A stretch of DNA of 64,000 nt from NCBI GenBank assembly GCA_035627955.1, contig DASPKU010000006.1, positions 1 to 64,000 on the forward strand. The letters are read 5' to 3'. Under the pieces are notes generated by a model. It saw only the letters and a program-made list of their open reading frames with translations, had not been told where the DNA came from and did not search any database. Below are positions 16,613 to 24,635 of this stretch, one piece after another. A program made the position numbers and the translations under genes. Origin of the DNA: Phycisphaerales bacterium (GTDB lineage: Bacteria; Planctomycetota; Phycisphaerae; Phycisphaerales; UBA1924). The stretch's first letter is position 1. Each line of letters opens with the position of its first letter.

Positions 16613-18640
16613 TTACGCCGTCACCTCCTCAGGCACCGCCTCCTCCGGCGACCCTGTTGGCCCGCCAGCCCGTTTCCGCAGCTCCTCGTACTTCCGCGTG
16701 TACTCCATCACCACCATCACGTACGTCGCGTGGCTCCACGTGAGCGGCGCCACGCTGATGGGCTCGCCCGTGTAGGGGTGGTGCTGCTCCGCCAGGACGC
16801 CCGACTCCTCCGCCCGGTGCACGCACCACTCCAGCAGCCCTTCGGCCTCCTTGAGGTCCTCCACGCTCCGCGCCCGCGCGATCACGTACTGCGCCCGCCA
16901 CAGCGAGCAGATCACCCACGGGTTGCCCGGCACCTGCTCGATCTTCTCCCGCTCCACCTGGTGGTAGTAGTCGTGCTCGTACCGCGCGTACCCGCCCACG
17001 CCCGTCTTCACGCTCAGCCGCCGCTGCATCTCCCGCATCTCGCTCTCGATCATCGGGTCATCGACGTCCATGCCTGCGAACGCGAACAGCGCGTAGTTGG
17101 CCGAGTCGCTCGTCATGTCCAGCTTGTAGGTGCTGCTCCCGATCATCGGGAACGCCTGGCGTGCGAACCGCTTCTGCTCGGGGTTCCACAGGTGCTTCTT
17201 CATCGCCGCCAGCATCTGCTCGGCGCCCTCGCGGAACATCGCCGCCCGGTCGTACTCGCCGAAGTCCATCGCGAACGCCGCGGCCGCCCGCAGCGCGCCC
17301 ACCGTCGCCGCCACGGTGAACGTGTGGATCCCGCGCCGCTCCTCCCACAGGTCCCACGTCGGCAGCGGCAGCCCGTGCGGGTCCCTGAACTTCAGCGTCC
17401 ACTCCGCGGGCCGCACGATCAGCGGCGTGTACAGGCTCTTCACGAACTCCACATCGCGGAACGTCTCGAAGTGCTTCCGCAGGGACCACATCACCAGCGA
17501 CGTCTCGTCCTGCTGGATCGGCAGCACCCGCTGCCCCTCGATCATCCACGGATGCCAGCTGCTCGCCAGCTCGCCGTTGGGGTTGTACTTGTGCAGGAAG
17601 TACGGCTCGCCCTTGAGCGCCCGGGCGCAGTACCGGAAGAAGTTCCGCGACAGCTCGCTCTGCCCGGTCAGAATCAGCGAGTACGCTACCAGCGCCCCGT
17701 CCCGTGGCCAGCAGTACGAGTAGTGATCCCCGCCGAACTGCGTGATGTCCGAGTCGTTGGCCGCGATGATCGCGCCGCCGTTGTCGATCTGCGTCCGCAG
17801 CACCAGCTGGCTCCGCCGGAACAGGTCCAGCACGCCCGCCGAAAGCCCGCACTCCGCCCCCGCGTCCTTCCGCACCCACAGGTTCCAGTAGGAGGCCGTG
17901 CGGGCGATCATCCGGTCCGGCCCCATCTCCTGGATCCGGTGGTTGAGCGCCTTCACCTCGCCGTACGAGTTCCCGCACGCCATCCAGCACGTCACGTACG
18001 ACCGCCCGTTCGCAGGCACCTGCAGGTTGAACCCGATCGTCGCGTCCACCGAGCCCTGCGAGATCGCGTTGCGGCCCAGCTGCCCGTCCTCGGCGTCGCG
18101 CCACGTGCCCTCTGCCCCGCGCACGCGTTTGGTGCCGATCGCCCAGTTGTCGATCCCGCACTTGTTCTCGTCGCACGCGTTGAACAGGAAGTACGCGTCA
18201 TCCTTATAAATGACCACCGCCGAGGTCGTCGGGTCGTAGTTGGCGGTGTCGCCCACCGGCGTCCCCCGCACCGACAGGTCCCAGTGGCTGAACAGCCGTA
18301 CGTCCCGCTCCTTGCCCAGCAGGTCGCGCACCACCGCGTGCCGCATGTACACCGGCTCGTGGAAGTCCACGGCGTCGTTGCACACGACCTCGAGCCCCAG
18401 CGTCTCGTGCCGCAGCGTGACCTCCGTCACGAGCGTGTCGGGGACGTACTTGAGGGTCCGCTTCCAGCCCGGGTCCTCCACCCACGCGAACTGCCCGTCG
18501 ACCCACACGCCGAAGCGCTGCACGTGCCCGTCGGTGTGGTCAAACCGCCCGACGTGCGGGTAGTAGATGTCCCGCACGCGGTACAGCCTGTCGAAGGTGA
18601 CGAGGAGGTCTCCATTCCCAACCGGGATATCACGCGGCAT
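16613..18640 (-). CDS. glycoside hydrolase family 15 (glucoamylase-like)
   Basis: A protein of 675 aa from the ATG at 18640, which has AGGGA six bases upstream; a GTG at 18697 would add 19 residues. There is an N-terminal beta-sandwich (PVGNGDLLVTFDRLYRVRDIYYP, then WDLSVRG), and a C-terminal (alpha/alpha)6 barrel with the GH15 signatures GGDHYSYCWPRDGALVAYSLILTG, SSWHPWMIEGQRVLPIQQDETSLVMW and PTWDLWEERRGIHTFTVAATVGALRAAA. The acid/base glutamates are expected in LWEERRG and near the C terminus. Family members release glucose from alpha-glucans or split trehalose. No signal peptide, so it is probably cytoplasmic. With the GT4 and debranching-like genes nearby it may serve alpha-glucan turnover. 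Confidence 0.9.
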   Translation of the reverse strand: MPRDIPVGNGDLLVTFDRLYRVRDIYYPHVGRFDHTDGHVQRFGVWVDGQFAWVEDPGWKRTLKYVPDTLVTEVTLRHETLGLEVVCNDAVDFHEPVYMRHAVVRDLLGKERDVRLFSHWDLSVRGTPVGDTANYDPTTSAVVIYKDDAYFLFNACDENKCGIDNWAIGTKRVRGAEGTWRDAEDGQLGRNAISQGSVDATIGFNLQVPANGRSYVTCWMACGNSYGEVKALNHRIQEMGPDRMIARTASYWNLWVRKDAGAECGLSAGVLDLFRRSQLVLRTQIDNGGAIIAANDSDITQFGGDHYSYCWPRDGALVAYSLILTGQSELSRNFFRYCARALKGEPYFLHKYNPNGELASSWHPWMIEGQRVLPIQQDETSLVMWSLRKHFETFRDVEFVKSLYTPLIVRPAEWTLKFRDPHGLPLPTWDLWEERRGIHTFTVAATVGALRAAAAFAMDFGEYDRAAMFREGAEQMLAAMKKHLWNPEQKRFARQAFPMIGSSTYKLDMTSDSANYALFAFAGMDVDDPMIESEMREMQRRLSVKTGVGGYARYEHDYYHQVEREKIEQVPGNPWVICSLWRAQYVIARARSVEDLKEAEGLLEWCVHRAEESGVLAEQHHPYTGEPISVAPLTWSHATYVMVVMEYTRKYEELRKRAGGPTGSPEEAVPEEVTA

Positions 18641-18848
18641 CTCGATTCCCTGAGAAGCCACTGGCAAAGGCCAGTGCGGTTCAAGCGGCTCAAACACAAG
18701 CCAGGCAGCAAGCCGGATGAGCCTACACCAACCACGGCCGCGTGGCGTGGGTCTCGGGTTTGAACCGTTTGATCCGGCGCGAAGATGGGCGGCTCAGCGC
18801 CCGCCAAACCCCGAGCCCCTCGGCCGCAGCCGCAAGGGGTTACAGGGG

Positions 18849-19163
18849 TTACGCCGCGGCCACGCCCGCGCCGGTCCCCGACGTCCCGCCGGCCATGGCC
18901 TGGAGGCGCGACGCGATGTTGCCCAGGAACGTGATCCGCAGGCCGAAGTTCTCGCCCACCTTCACCGCATGCCCGCACCCGATGACCTTGTTGTTGACCA
19001 GCAGGTCGAGCTCGGAATCCGCGTTCTTGGGCAGCTCGATGATCGACCCCGGCACCAGACCCAGGACCTCCTCGACCTCCAGCGTGCGCTCCCCCAGGCG
19101 CACCACGATGGGCACTTCTAACTTGAGGATCTGCGAGAGGTTAGCGGCTTGTGCTGAGGTCAT
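18849..19163 (-). CDS. fliN: FliN-like flagellar switch / SpoA-domain protein
   Basis: A 104-aa protein whose residues 10-85 form the SpoA (surface presentation of antigens) fold of FliN: LKLEVPIVVRLGERTLEVEEVLGLVPGSIIELPK, followed by DLLVNNKVIGCGHAVKVGENFGLRI. This is the size of a minimal FliN. In the flagellar C-ring FliN binds FliM and CheY-related proteins; in type III systems the homologue is SctQ. No other flagellar gene is in the window, so it is separated from its usual partners. The C-terminal tail is Gly/Ala-rich. No clear Shine-Dalgarno precedes the ATG. Confidence 0.85.
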   Translation of the reverse strand: MTSAQAANLSQILKLEVPIVVRLGERTLEVEEVLGLVPGSIIELPKNADSELDLLVNNKVIGCGHAVKVGENFGLRITFLGNIASRLQAMAGGTSGTGAGVAAA

Positions 19164-19214
19164 GGTGGGCCAAAGTGAGGATGGAAGTGGGGGTCATGTC
19201 CGGCGCGCAGCGCG

Positions 19215-20531
19215 TCACGAGGCCGCTGCCGCAAGCGGCGTGCCAGCCCGCCGCAGCATCGGCTGGGGCCGCAGGTACGTCACCGTCCGCCACAGCCACT
19301 CCATCGGCCCGTACAGGAACACCCGCAGCCACACGTTCGCGATCAGCACCACCGCCAGGTAAATCAGCAGCACCAGCACCATCCGCTCCATGCGGGTGGT
19401 CTCGCCAAACCACTGGAGGCCCCAGTGGTAGAACAGGGCGGTCGCGATGACGCTCTCCAGGAGGTAGCTGGTCAGCCCCATCCGGCCGGCCTTTGACACC
19501 GTGCCCTTGAGCGCCGACAAGGCCGCGCTGTGAGCGAAGAGCATCAGCGCCCCCACATAGCCGAGGCTGGTCGCGATCGCCCCCGCGCCGCCGAGCAGCC
19601 CAGCGCCGAACATCACGAGCGGCCCGGGCTTGTCGCCCATCATCAGGTGAGCCCCGGACGCCATTGCCAGCCCGACCGGCAATGACACCGCCGCGAGCCG
19701 CCGGTGCCACGCCGCCCGCGAGGGCGTGAAGAACCCCAGCTTGTACAGCGCCACCCCCGTCAGGAACAGCGCCCAGATGCCCCAGCCCATCCCGATCAGC
19801 ATGATGAACAGGATGAACGCGAAGCTCAGCGCCCGGAAGTAAAACGCCTGCGCCCACGGCCCCTCCCGCATCGCCTCGGTCTCGGGCATGGTCCACAGCG
19901 GGTCCTGCGGCCCGGCCTTGATCTGCCCCGACGCGAACACCTCCCAGAATCGGTCAAACGGCGGCAGCGACGGGTCCAGCATCGCCGCGGCGGCGGCCGC
20001 GTCGTTGGGCGGCTGGGCCATTCCGATCGTGACCGCGGCGAAGGCCGCGCTGATCAGCGTTGACAGCGCCAGAATGCACCCCGCCACGATCAGCAGCGTT
20101 TTGGGCTTGGCTTTCAGCAGCGGCAGTGTCAGCAGGCCTGCGATCAAGTACGCGAACAGGATGTCGCCGTACCAGATCAGCAGCCCGTGGGCCAGACCCA
20201 CCACCATCAGGGACAGCAGCCGGCGCACGCCGTAGGCCGTGTAGCTGCGTCCCTGGGCGACCGCCCGCGACCACTGCACCGCCAGGCCGACGCCGAAGAG
20301 CATCGAGAAGATGGGGTAGAACTTCGTGGCGCAGAAGACCGCGACAAAGCAGAACGCCGCGGCCCCGGCGCTGCCCTCATCCGCCTCGGGCTTCAGCACG
20401 GTGTACGTGCCGAATGCCTCGCCGAACACCTGGATGTTGACGAAGAGGATGCCCAGCAGCGCCACGCCGCGGATGAGGTCGAGCGCGCCGATGCGTTCGG
20501 GGCCGGCGGTGGGTGCGAGGGAGTGGCTCAT
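19215..20531 (-). CDS. DUF418 (YeiB-like) multispanning membrane protein
   Basis: A 438-aa inner-membrane protein with about ten hydrophobic helices. The N terminus RIGALDLIRGVALLGILFVNIQVF is the hallmark of the family (R-x-LDxLRGxAxLGI), shared with acyltransferase-3-like proteins, and the C-terminal DUF418 domain includes GRMGLTSYLLESVIATALFYHWGL. The family has no assigned activity; relatives have been linked to transport or to modification of surface molecules. It runs in the same direction as the upstream disordered-protein gene, whose frame overlaps its first 155 bases, and lies 51 bp upstream of fliN. Confidence 0.87.
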   Translation of the reverse strand: MSHSLAPTAGPERIGALDLIRGVALLGILFVNIQVFGEAFGTYTVLKPEADEGSAGAAAFCFVAVFCATKFYPIFSMLFGVGLAVQWSRAVAQGRSYTAYGVRRLLSLMVVGLAHGLLIWYGDILFAYLIAGLLTLPLLKAKPKTLLIVAGCILALSTLISAAFAAVTIGMAQPPNDAAAAAAMLDPSLPPFDRFWEVFASGQIKAGPQDPLWTMPETEAMREGPWAQAFYFRALSFAFILFIMLIGMGWGIWALFLTGVALYKLGFFTPSRAAWHRRLAAVSLPVGLAMASGAHLMMGDKPGPLVMFGAGLLGGAGAIATSLGYVGALMLFAHSAALSALKGTVSKAGRMGLTSYLLESVIATALFYHWGLQWFGETTRMERMVLVLLIYLAVVLIANVWLRVFLYGPMEWLWRTVTYLRPQPMLRRAGTPLAAAAS

Positions 20532-21321
20532 GGCATGAGCTTACTTGGTGGTGACGGCGGGGACGTTGCGGCGCACGAACAGAGGCGGGCGCGTGGAGGC
20601 CCGGCGGTGTGGGGTGAGTTGTGGTGGCGGGATCAAGGGGCTGGGAGGCCTGCGGCGGCGAGGAGGTGGGCGGGGGTGTGCTTGCGCTGGTGGCGCGGGA
20701 GCGGGAGGTCGTGGGAGTAGGGCGAGAGGAGCGGGATGGGGAGTGCGGGCGTTCGTGGGGGGCGTGTAGGTCTACGTGGTCTTCAAGGTCTTCTGGGTCG
20801 GCGAGGTTTGCTTGGGCTGGGGCGGGGGCAGTGGGGGTGTTGGCGGGTGCGGGTTGGTGCGCGGGGGGGCGCGATTGTTGAGGGTGGCGGGGTGGGACGG
20901 GCTGTGAGTCGCGGGAGAACCGCTCGTCGTTCGGACGACTCTGGGGCGTCGCTCTGGCATCGCGGGAGGTTGGGGCGGAGAGGGCACCTCGCACGCCGCG
21001 GAGGATGGCGGTGGATGCGCGGAGGATGGCGGTGAGGGCGCGGCGCTTCTCGATGGGGTTGTCGGTGGTGGCGGCGAACTTCTCGAGGTCGTCGAGCGCG
21101 CGGGTCGTGCGGGTGAGCTCGCGGTGCTCGAGGGCGATTCTGGCGAAGTGGTTGTGGGCGTTAAGCCAGGCCTGCACGGCTTCGGAATGTGCCCATCGCG
21201 TGAGCTCGTCCAGCGGTGTCTGAGTCTTGGCGGCGACGGCCGGGAGGTCGGCGTTGAGCTCCAGGAGGGCGCACAGCAGGTGCCGCTGTGGGACTGCTGG
21301 GAGTGGTGAGGGCGCGACCAT
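20377..21321 (-). CDS. hypothetical protein with helical N terminus and Pro/Ser/Arg-rich tail
   Basis: Not recognised. Residues 1-115 look like a genuine folded helical domain (LLCALLELNADLPAVAAKTQTPLDELTRWAHSEAVQAW suggests a helix-turn-helix-like core, then EHRELTRTTRALDDLEKF). From about 115 onward the sequence is low-complexity Pro/Ser/Thr/Arg and the reading frame overlaps the DUF418 gene by 155 bases on the same strand, which is more than usual. Either the tail is real and disordered, or the true end lies earlier and a frameshift hides it. Within the tail a 9-nt repeat array (20768-20812) is read in phase and encodes DPEDLEDHVDL. A DNA-binding role is speculation from the N terminus only. 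Confidence 0.42.
   Translation of the reverse strand: MVAPSPLPAVPQRHLLCALLELNADLPAVAAKTQTPLDELTRWAHSEAVQAWLNAHNHFARIALEHRELTRTTRALDDLEKFAATTDNPIEKRRALTAILRASTAILRGVRGALSAPTSRDARATPQSRPNDERFSRDSQPVPPRHPQQSRPPAHQPAPANTPTAPAPAQANLADPEDLEDHVDLHAPHERPHSPSRSSRPTPTTSRSRATSASTPPPTSSPPQASQPLDPATTTHPTPPGLHAPASVRAPQRPRRHHQVSSCHEPLPRTHRRPRTHRRARPHPRRGAAGHPLRQHPGVRRGIRHVHRAEARGG
20768..20812. repeat. 9-nt phased repeat, five units (AGGTCTTCN-like)
   Basis: Units AGGTCTACG, TGGTCTTCA, AGGTCTTCT, GGGTCGGCG and AGGTTTGCT at exact 9-nt spacing. Because 9 is a multiple of 3, the array stays open and gives a three-residue repeat when read in the minus-strand gene it lies in. It belongs to the same family as the arrays at 4991, 9273, 35230 and 35608. 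Confidence 0.7.
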
Positions 21322-21478
21322 GACGCGAGGAGAATACGGGATTTGGTTGGGGTGTCAAGGGTGGTGTTCGGGATTTGGGAGGATGCCTTTGTAAGTGCTT
21401 TGGGGGGCTGAAGTAGGAGTTGGACGGGTCCGGCGGTCCAGGAGGACAGGAACGTCAGAGGCGCGGTGGAGGCCAGGG

Positions 21479-22390
21479 ATGCGAGCGAAGATGGATGGCT
21501 TTCGAGGGTGTGTTCTGGGGCTCGCGCTCGGGGATACGGCCGGAGCGCCGTTCGAGGGGGGCGCGTTGGAGCGCTTGCTGTGGAGGGTGATCGGGACGAC
21601 GAAAGCAGGGCACATGCGTTGGACGGACGACACGCAGATGTCGCTCGACTTGATCGAGTCTCTGGTGGCGAAGGGGCGCGTTGATCAGGATGATCTCGCG
21701 GCGCGGTTCAGCGTGAGCTACCGGTGGAGCCGTGGGTATGGGCCGGCGACGGCGAGGGTGCTGAAACGGATCGCTGGGGGCGAGAACTGGGAGATTGCGC
21801 GGCGTGCGGTGTACCGAGAAGGGTCGTTCGGGAATGGGGCGGCGATGCGAGCGCCGGTGGTGGGGCTGTTCTACGCCGCGCGTGCGCAGGAGCTCGATGA
21901 GGCGGCACGGCGTTCGGCGGAGGTGACGCATGGGCACGCGCTGGGCGTGGAGGGCGCGGTGGTGATTGCTCGGGCCACCGCGGCGGTTTTGAACGGGGAG
22001 AGCAACGAAACGGTGCTGCGGCTGGGCTTGGAGTGCTGCGATGCGGACGCGTTTCAGTCGCGGATGGGCGTCGCACGGGAGTGGCTAGCTGCTGGCTCGG
22101 AGGTGGCGCCGCACGAGGTGGCGCGGCGGCTGGGGAACGGGATTGCGGCGGCAGAGTCGTGCGTGACGGCGGTGTACCTCGCGCTGCGATATCGGGAGCG
22201 AGCGTTCGAAGAGATGCAGCGGGTGGTGTGGGCGATGGGTGGCGATGCGGACACAATCGGTGCGATGTGTGGCGCCATCTGGGGAGCGGGCAATGGGGCA
22301 GCGGCCCTGCCGCGAGAGTGGCTGGGGAGGTTGGAGGAGCGTGAACGGATCGAGGGGCTGGCGGAGAGGCTGTGTGAGCGGGCGGGGTGA
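21479..22390 (+). CDS. ADP-ribosylglycohydrolase (DraG-like)
   Basis: A 303-aa protein of the ADP-ribosyl-glycohydrolase family, which removes ADP-ribose from modified proteins or small molecules using two Mg2+ or Mn2+ ions. The metal ligands are in GLALGDTAGAPFEG near the N terminus, MRWTDDTQMSLDL, and the late GGDADTIGAMCGAIWGA motif. The start at 21479 has GGAGG six bases upstream. It stands alone, divergent from the disordered-protein gene. No ADP-ribosyltransferase is visible in the window, so the target is unknown; some relatives instead hydrolyse ADP-ribosylated nucleosides or DNA. Confidence 0.9.
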   Translation: MRAKMDGFRGCVLGLALGDTAGAPFEGGALERLLWRVIGTTKAGHMRWTDDTQMSLDLIESLVAKGRVDQDDLAARFSVSYRWSRGYGPATARVLKRIAGGENWEIARRAVYREGSFGNGAAMRAPVVGLFYAARAQELDEAARRSAEVTHGHALGVEGAVVIARATAAVLNGESNETVLRLGLECCDADAFQSRMGVAREWLAAGSEVAPHEVARRLGNGIAAAESCVTAVYLALRYRERAFEEMQRVVWAMGGDADTIGAMCGAIWGAGNGAAALPREWLGRLEERERIEGLAERLCERAG

Positions 22391-22430
22391 GTTTGAATGC
22401 GGCGACTGGCCCGCAAGGAGCATGCGAGGC

Positions 22431-22470
22431 GAGGACGGCAGAGGAGAGCAGAGGACGGCAGAGGGACGGC
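22431..22470. repeat. 10-nt tandem repeat, four units
   Basis: GAGGACGGCA, GAGGAGAGCA, GAGGACGGCA and GAGGGACGGC in a row, in the 185-bp gap between the convergent ADP-ribosylglycohydrolase and fabF genes. Confidence 0.8.
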
Positions 22471-22540
22471 GGCGCGGCGGGGTCAGGCGCGGAGGCCGAC
22501 GGCAAATCGATGGCGCCCCGCGTGTCGAATGGCACGAAGA

Positions 22541-22563
22541 CACGATCACGAGGCGTGATCGTG
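22541..22563. terminator. 10-bp stem hairpin downstream of fabF
   Basis: CACGATCACG, loop AGG, CGTGATCGTG, then GCAC, 12 bases beyond the fabF stop. A nearly identical hairpin with the same flank follows the secA-like gene at 47730-47752. It probably protects or ends the transcript; no T-run is present. Confidence 0.6.
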
Positions 22564-22575
22564 GCACGGGACTGG

Positions 22576-23856
22576 TTACTCGTACCGACCCACGATCAGC
22601 GTCACGTTGTGACCCCCGAAGCCGAACGTGTTGTTCATCGCGTACTTGATGCGGCGCTCGCGGGCGTGGTGCGGCACCAGGTCGATGTCGAAGTTGTCGT
22701 CGGGGTTGTCGAGGTTGATAGTGGGGGGGATGACCCCGTCACGCACGGCGTGGATGCAGGCGATCAGTTCCACCGCGCCCGAGGCGCCCAGGCAGTGGCC
22801 GTGCATCGACTTGGTGGAGGACATGAGCAGCTTGCCGCCGGCGGACTTGCGGGCGTGGTCGCCGAAGACCTTCATCACCGCGGCCACCTCGGCCTTGTCG
22901 CCCAGCGGCGTGGACGTGCCGTGCGCGTTGATGTAGTCGATCTGGTCCGGGCGCAGGCCGCCGTCTTCGAGGGCCATCTGCATGGAGCGGGCCGCGCCGG
23001 AGCCCTCGGGGTCGGGGGCAGTGATGTGGCCGGCGTCGCCGGAGTTGCCGGCGGAGATGAGCTCGGCGTAGATGGTGGCGCCGCGCTTCTTGGCGTGCTC
23101 TTCGGTCTCGAGGACGAACATGGCCGCGCCCTCGGAGAGCACGAAGCCGTCGCGGTCCTTGTCGAAGGGTCGGCTGGCCTTGGTCGGCTCACCGTTGCGG
23201 GTGGAGAGCGCCTTCATCACCATGAACGCGCCGATGCACAGCGGCGTGCACGCGGCCTCGGCGCCGCCCGACACCATGACGTCCGCCCAGCCGCGGCGCA
23301 GGATGTTCATCGCGTCGGCGATCGCGTGACCCGAGCTGGCGCACGCGGTGGCGTGCGTGGATGCGGGGCCGCGGAGGCCGTAGCGGATGCTGATGTTGCC
23401 GGTGGCGGCGTTGGCCATGAGACGAGGAACGGTGAAGGGGCTGATGCGGCTGGGCCCCTTCTCGGTCATCGTGATGACGCCGTTCTCGATGGTGCTGATG
23501 CCGCCGATGCCGGAACCAACGACGACGCCGCAGCGGTCCAGGGCCTCCTTCGACAGGTCGATCCCCGAGTGCTTCACGGCTTCTTCCGCGGCGGCCAGCC
23601 CCAGGTGGCTGAAGCGGTCGAGCCGCTTGGCCTCGCGGTGGTCCAGGATGGAGCCTACGTCCCAGCCCTTGACCTGACCGCCGATGCACACATCCCAGTT
23701 GTCGCCGTACTTGGCGAACTCTTCGCCCTCGATGGCGGAGATTCCCGAGCGGCCCTCGCGCATGCCCGCCCAGGTGGACGGTGCGTCGAGACCAAGGTTG
23801 GTCAGGGCCCCCATCCCTGTGATCACGATCCGGGGCCCGTTGGGTCTGGTGGTCAC
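22576..23856 (-). CDS. fabF: beta-ketoacyl-ACP synthase II
   Basis: Condenses malonyl-ACP with acyl-ACP to elongate fatty acids. The protein is 426 aa. The catalytic triad is complete: Cys172 in TACASSGHA, His312 in NAHGTSTPLGD and His354 in STKSMHGHCLGASG. The GTG start at 23856 has GGAGG nine bases upstream. The acyl carrier protein gene lies 112 bp upstream on the same strand, the usual acpP-fabF order, so both are likely expressed together. Compared with the textbook enzyme it has about 13 extra residues, mostly near the N terminus. Nothing else is unusual. Confidence 0.95.
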   Translation of the reverse strand: MTTRPNGPRIVITGMGALTNLGLDAPSTWAGMREGRSGISAIEGEEFAKYGDNWDVCIGGQVKGWDVGSILDHREAKRLDRFSHLGLAAAEEAVKHSGIDLSKEALDRCGVVVGSGIGGISTIENGVITMTEKGPSRISPFTVPRLMANAATGNISIRYGLRGPASTHATACASSGHAIADAMNILRRGWADVMVSGGAEAACTPLCIGAFMVMKALSTRNGEPTKASRPFDKDRDGFVLSEGAAMFVLETEEHAKKRGATIYAELISAGNSGDAGHITAPDPEGSGAARSMQMALEDGGLRPDQIDYINAHGTSTPLGDKAEVAAVMKVFGDHARKSAGGKLLMSSTKSMHGHCLGASGAVELIACIHAVRDGVIPPTINLDNPDDNFDIDLVPHHARERRIKYAMNNTFGFGGHNVTLIVGRYE

Positions 23857-23968
23857 AGGTCAGGTCCTCCCGGGGGTTCCCCCGCGCAGGCTTTGCGCCC
23901 CGTGTGCGCAAGGGCGATCCCGGAGTTGAGTCAGCAGTCGGGCGCTCGGAGCGCCCTCGTGAAGCGCC

Positions 23969-24217
23969 TCAGGCGACGCCGTGCTGCTGCTTGATGAACT
24001 CGATGGCGTCGCCGACGGTCTTAATCTTCTCGGCCTGCTCATCGGGGATGTCGGTCTCGAAGGCCTCTTCGAGCTCCATGACCAGCTCGACCTGATCGAG
24101 GCTGTCGGCGTTGAGGTCGTCGGTGAAGCTCATTTCACGGGTGATCTTCGCCTTGTCGTGGCCCATTTGCTGCGCCACGATCTCAACCACCTTTGCTTCA
24201 ATCTCTTGCTCGGTCAC
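23969..24217 (-). CDS. acpP: acyl carrier protein
   Basis: An 82-aa acidic helical protein that carries the growing fatty-acyl chain on a phosphopantetheine arm. The attachment serine is Ser39 in the canonical [10 protein letters not shown]. The GTG at 24217 is chosen because the family begins at about this point ([13 protein letters not shown]) and because GGAG lies eight bases upstream; the frame continues upstream but without homology. It sits upstream of fabF on the same strand. The net charge and length are normal. A 14-bp palindrome lies about 54 bases upstream. Confidence 0.95.
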   Translation of the reverse strand: MTEQEIEAKVVEIVAQQMGHDKAKITREMSFTDDLNADSLDQVELVMELEEAFETDIPDEQAEKIKTVGDAIEFIKQQHGVA

Positions 24218-24635
24218 GATCGCTTCTCCGTAAACCTCTGGGAGGCCCCCTTGGGGCACCAAGCTCCGATCGGACCACGGTCCGGGGAGTCCCCACGCGG
24301 GGCGGATTATACGCCGCTGCGTTCCCCTGCCAACTGGACGGGCGGGTGGTGTGAGCAACTCCCGCACAGGACCCCCACGGAGGTGGCAAAGGGGGTGGCC
24401 GTGGAATGATGACCGGCGCTCGCCGAATCTGGGGTGCCCACACTCTTATCGGTGCGGCAGTCCTTGCGCCGGTTCGGGTTATGACGGCGCTTTCACCGGC
24501 TACACCCCAAAGTCAGACCAGGCGCTTCTGCTGCCCGTATCACTATCCGATGACAACCCTCGCAGGGGTGAACAACGGGCATCGCGCCCGGGACCTGCGC
24601 GGGGGTCATGGACTGGCCCCCGCAGGACAAGCCCA
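24218..24635. other. intergenic region, divergent acpP / DUF1444
   Basis: 418 bp without a convincing gene. It contains a palindrome CGGACC-AC-GGTCCG at 24271-24284, upstream of acpP, which could be an operator. It also holds a strong hairpin at 24594-24626 just before the DUF1444 start. Promoters for both divergent genes must be here, but no good -35/-10 pair stands out. Confidence 0.6.
24594..24626 (+). promoter_or_regulatory. leader hairpin before the DUF1444 gene
   Basis: CCTGCG-C-GGGG pairs with CCCC-CGCAGG around an 11- to 13-nt loop, giving a 10-bp stem with one bulge. The 3' arm ends 9 bases before the ATG at 24636 and covers the only Shine-Dalgarno-like sequence (AGGA), so it could limit translation. 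This is inferred from pairing only. Confidence 0.4.
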
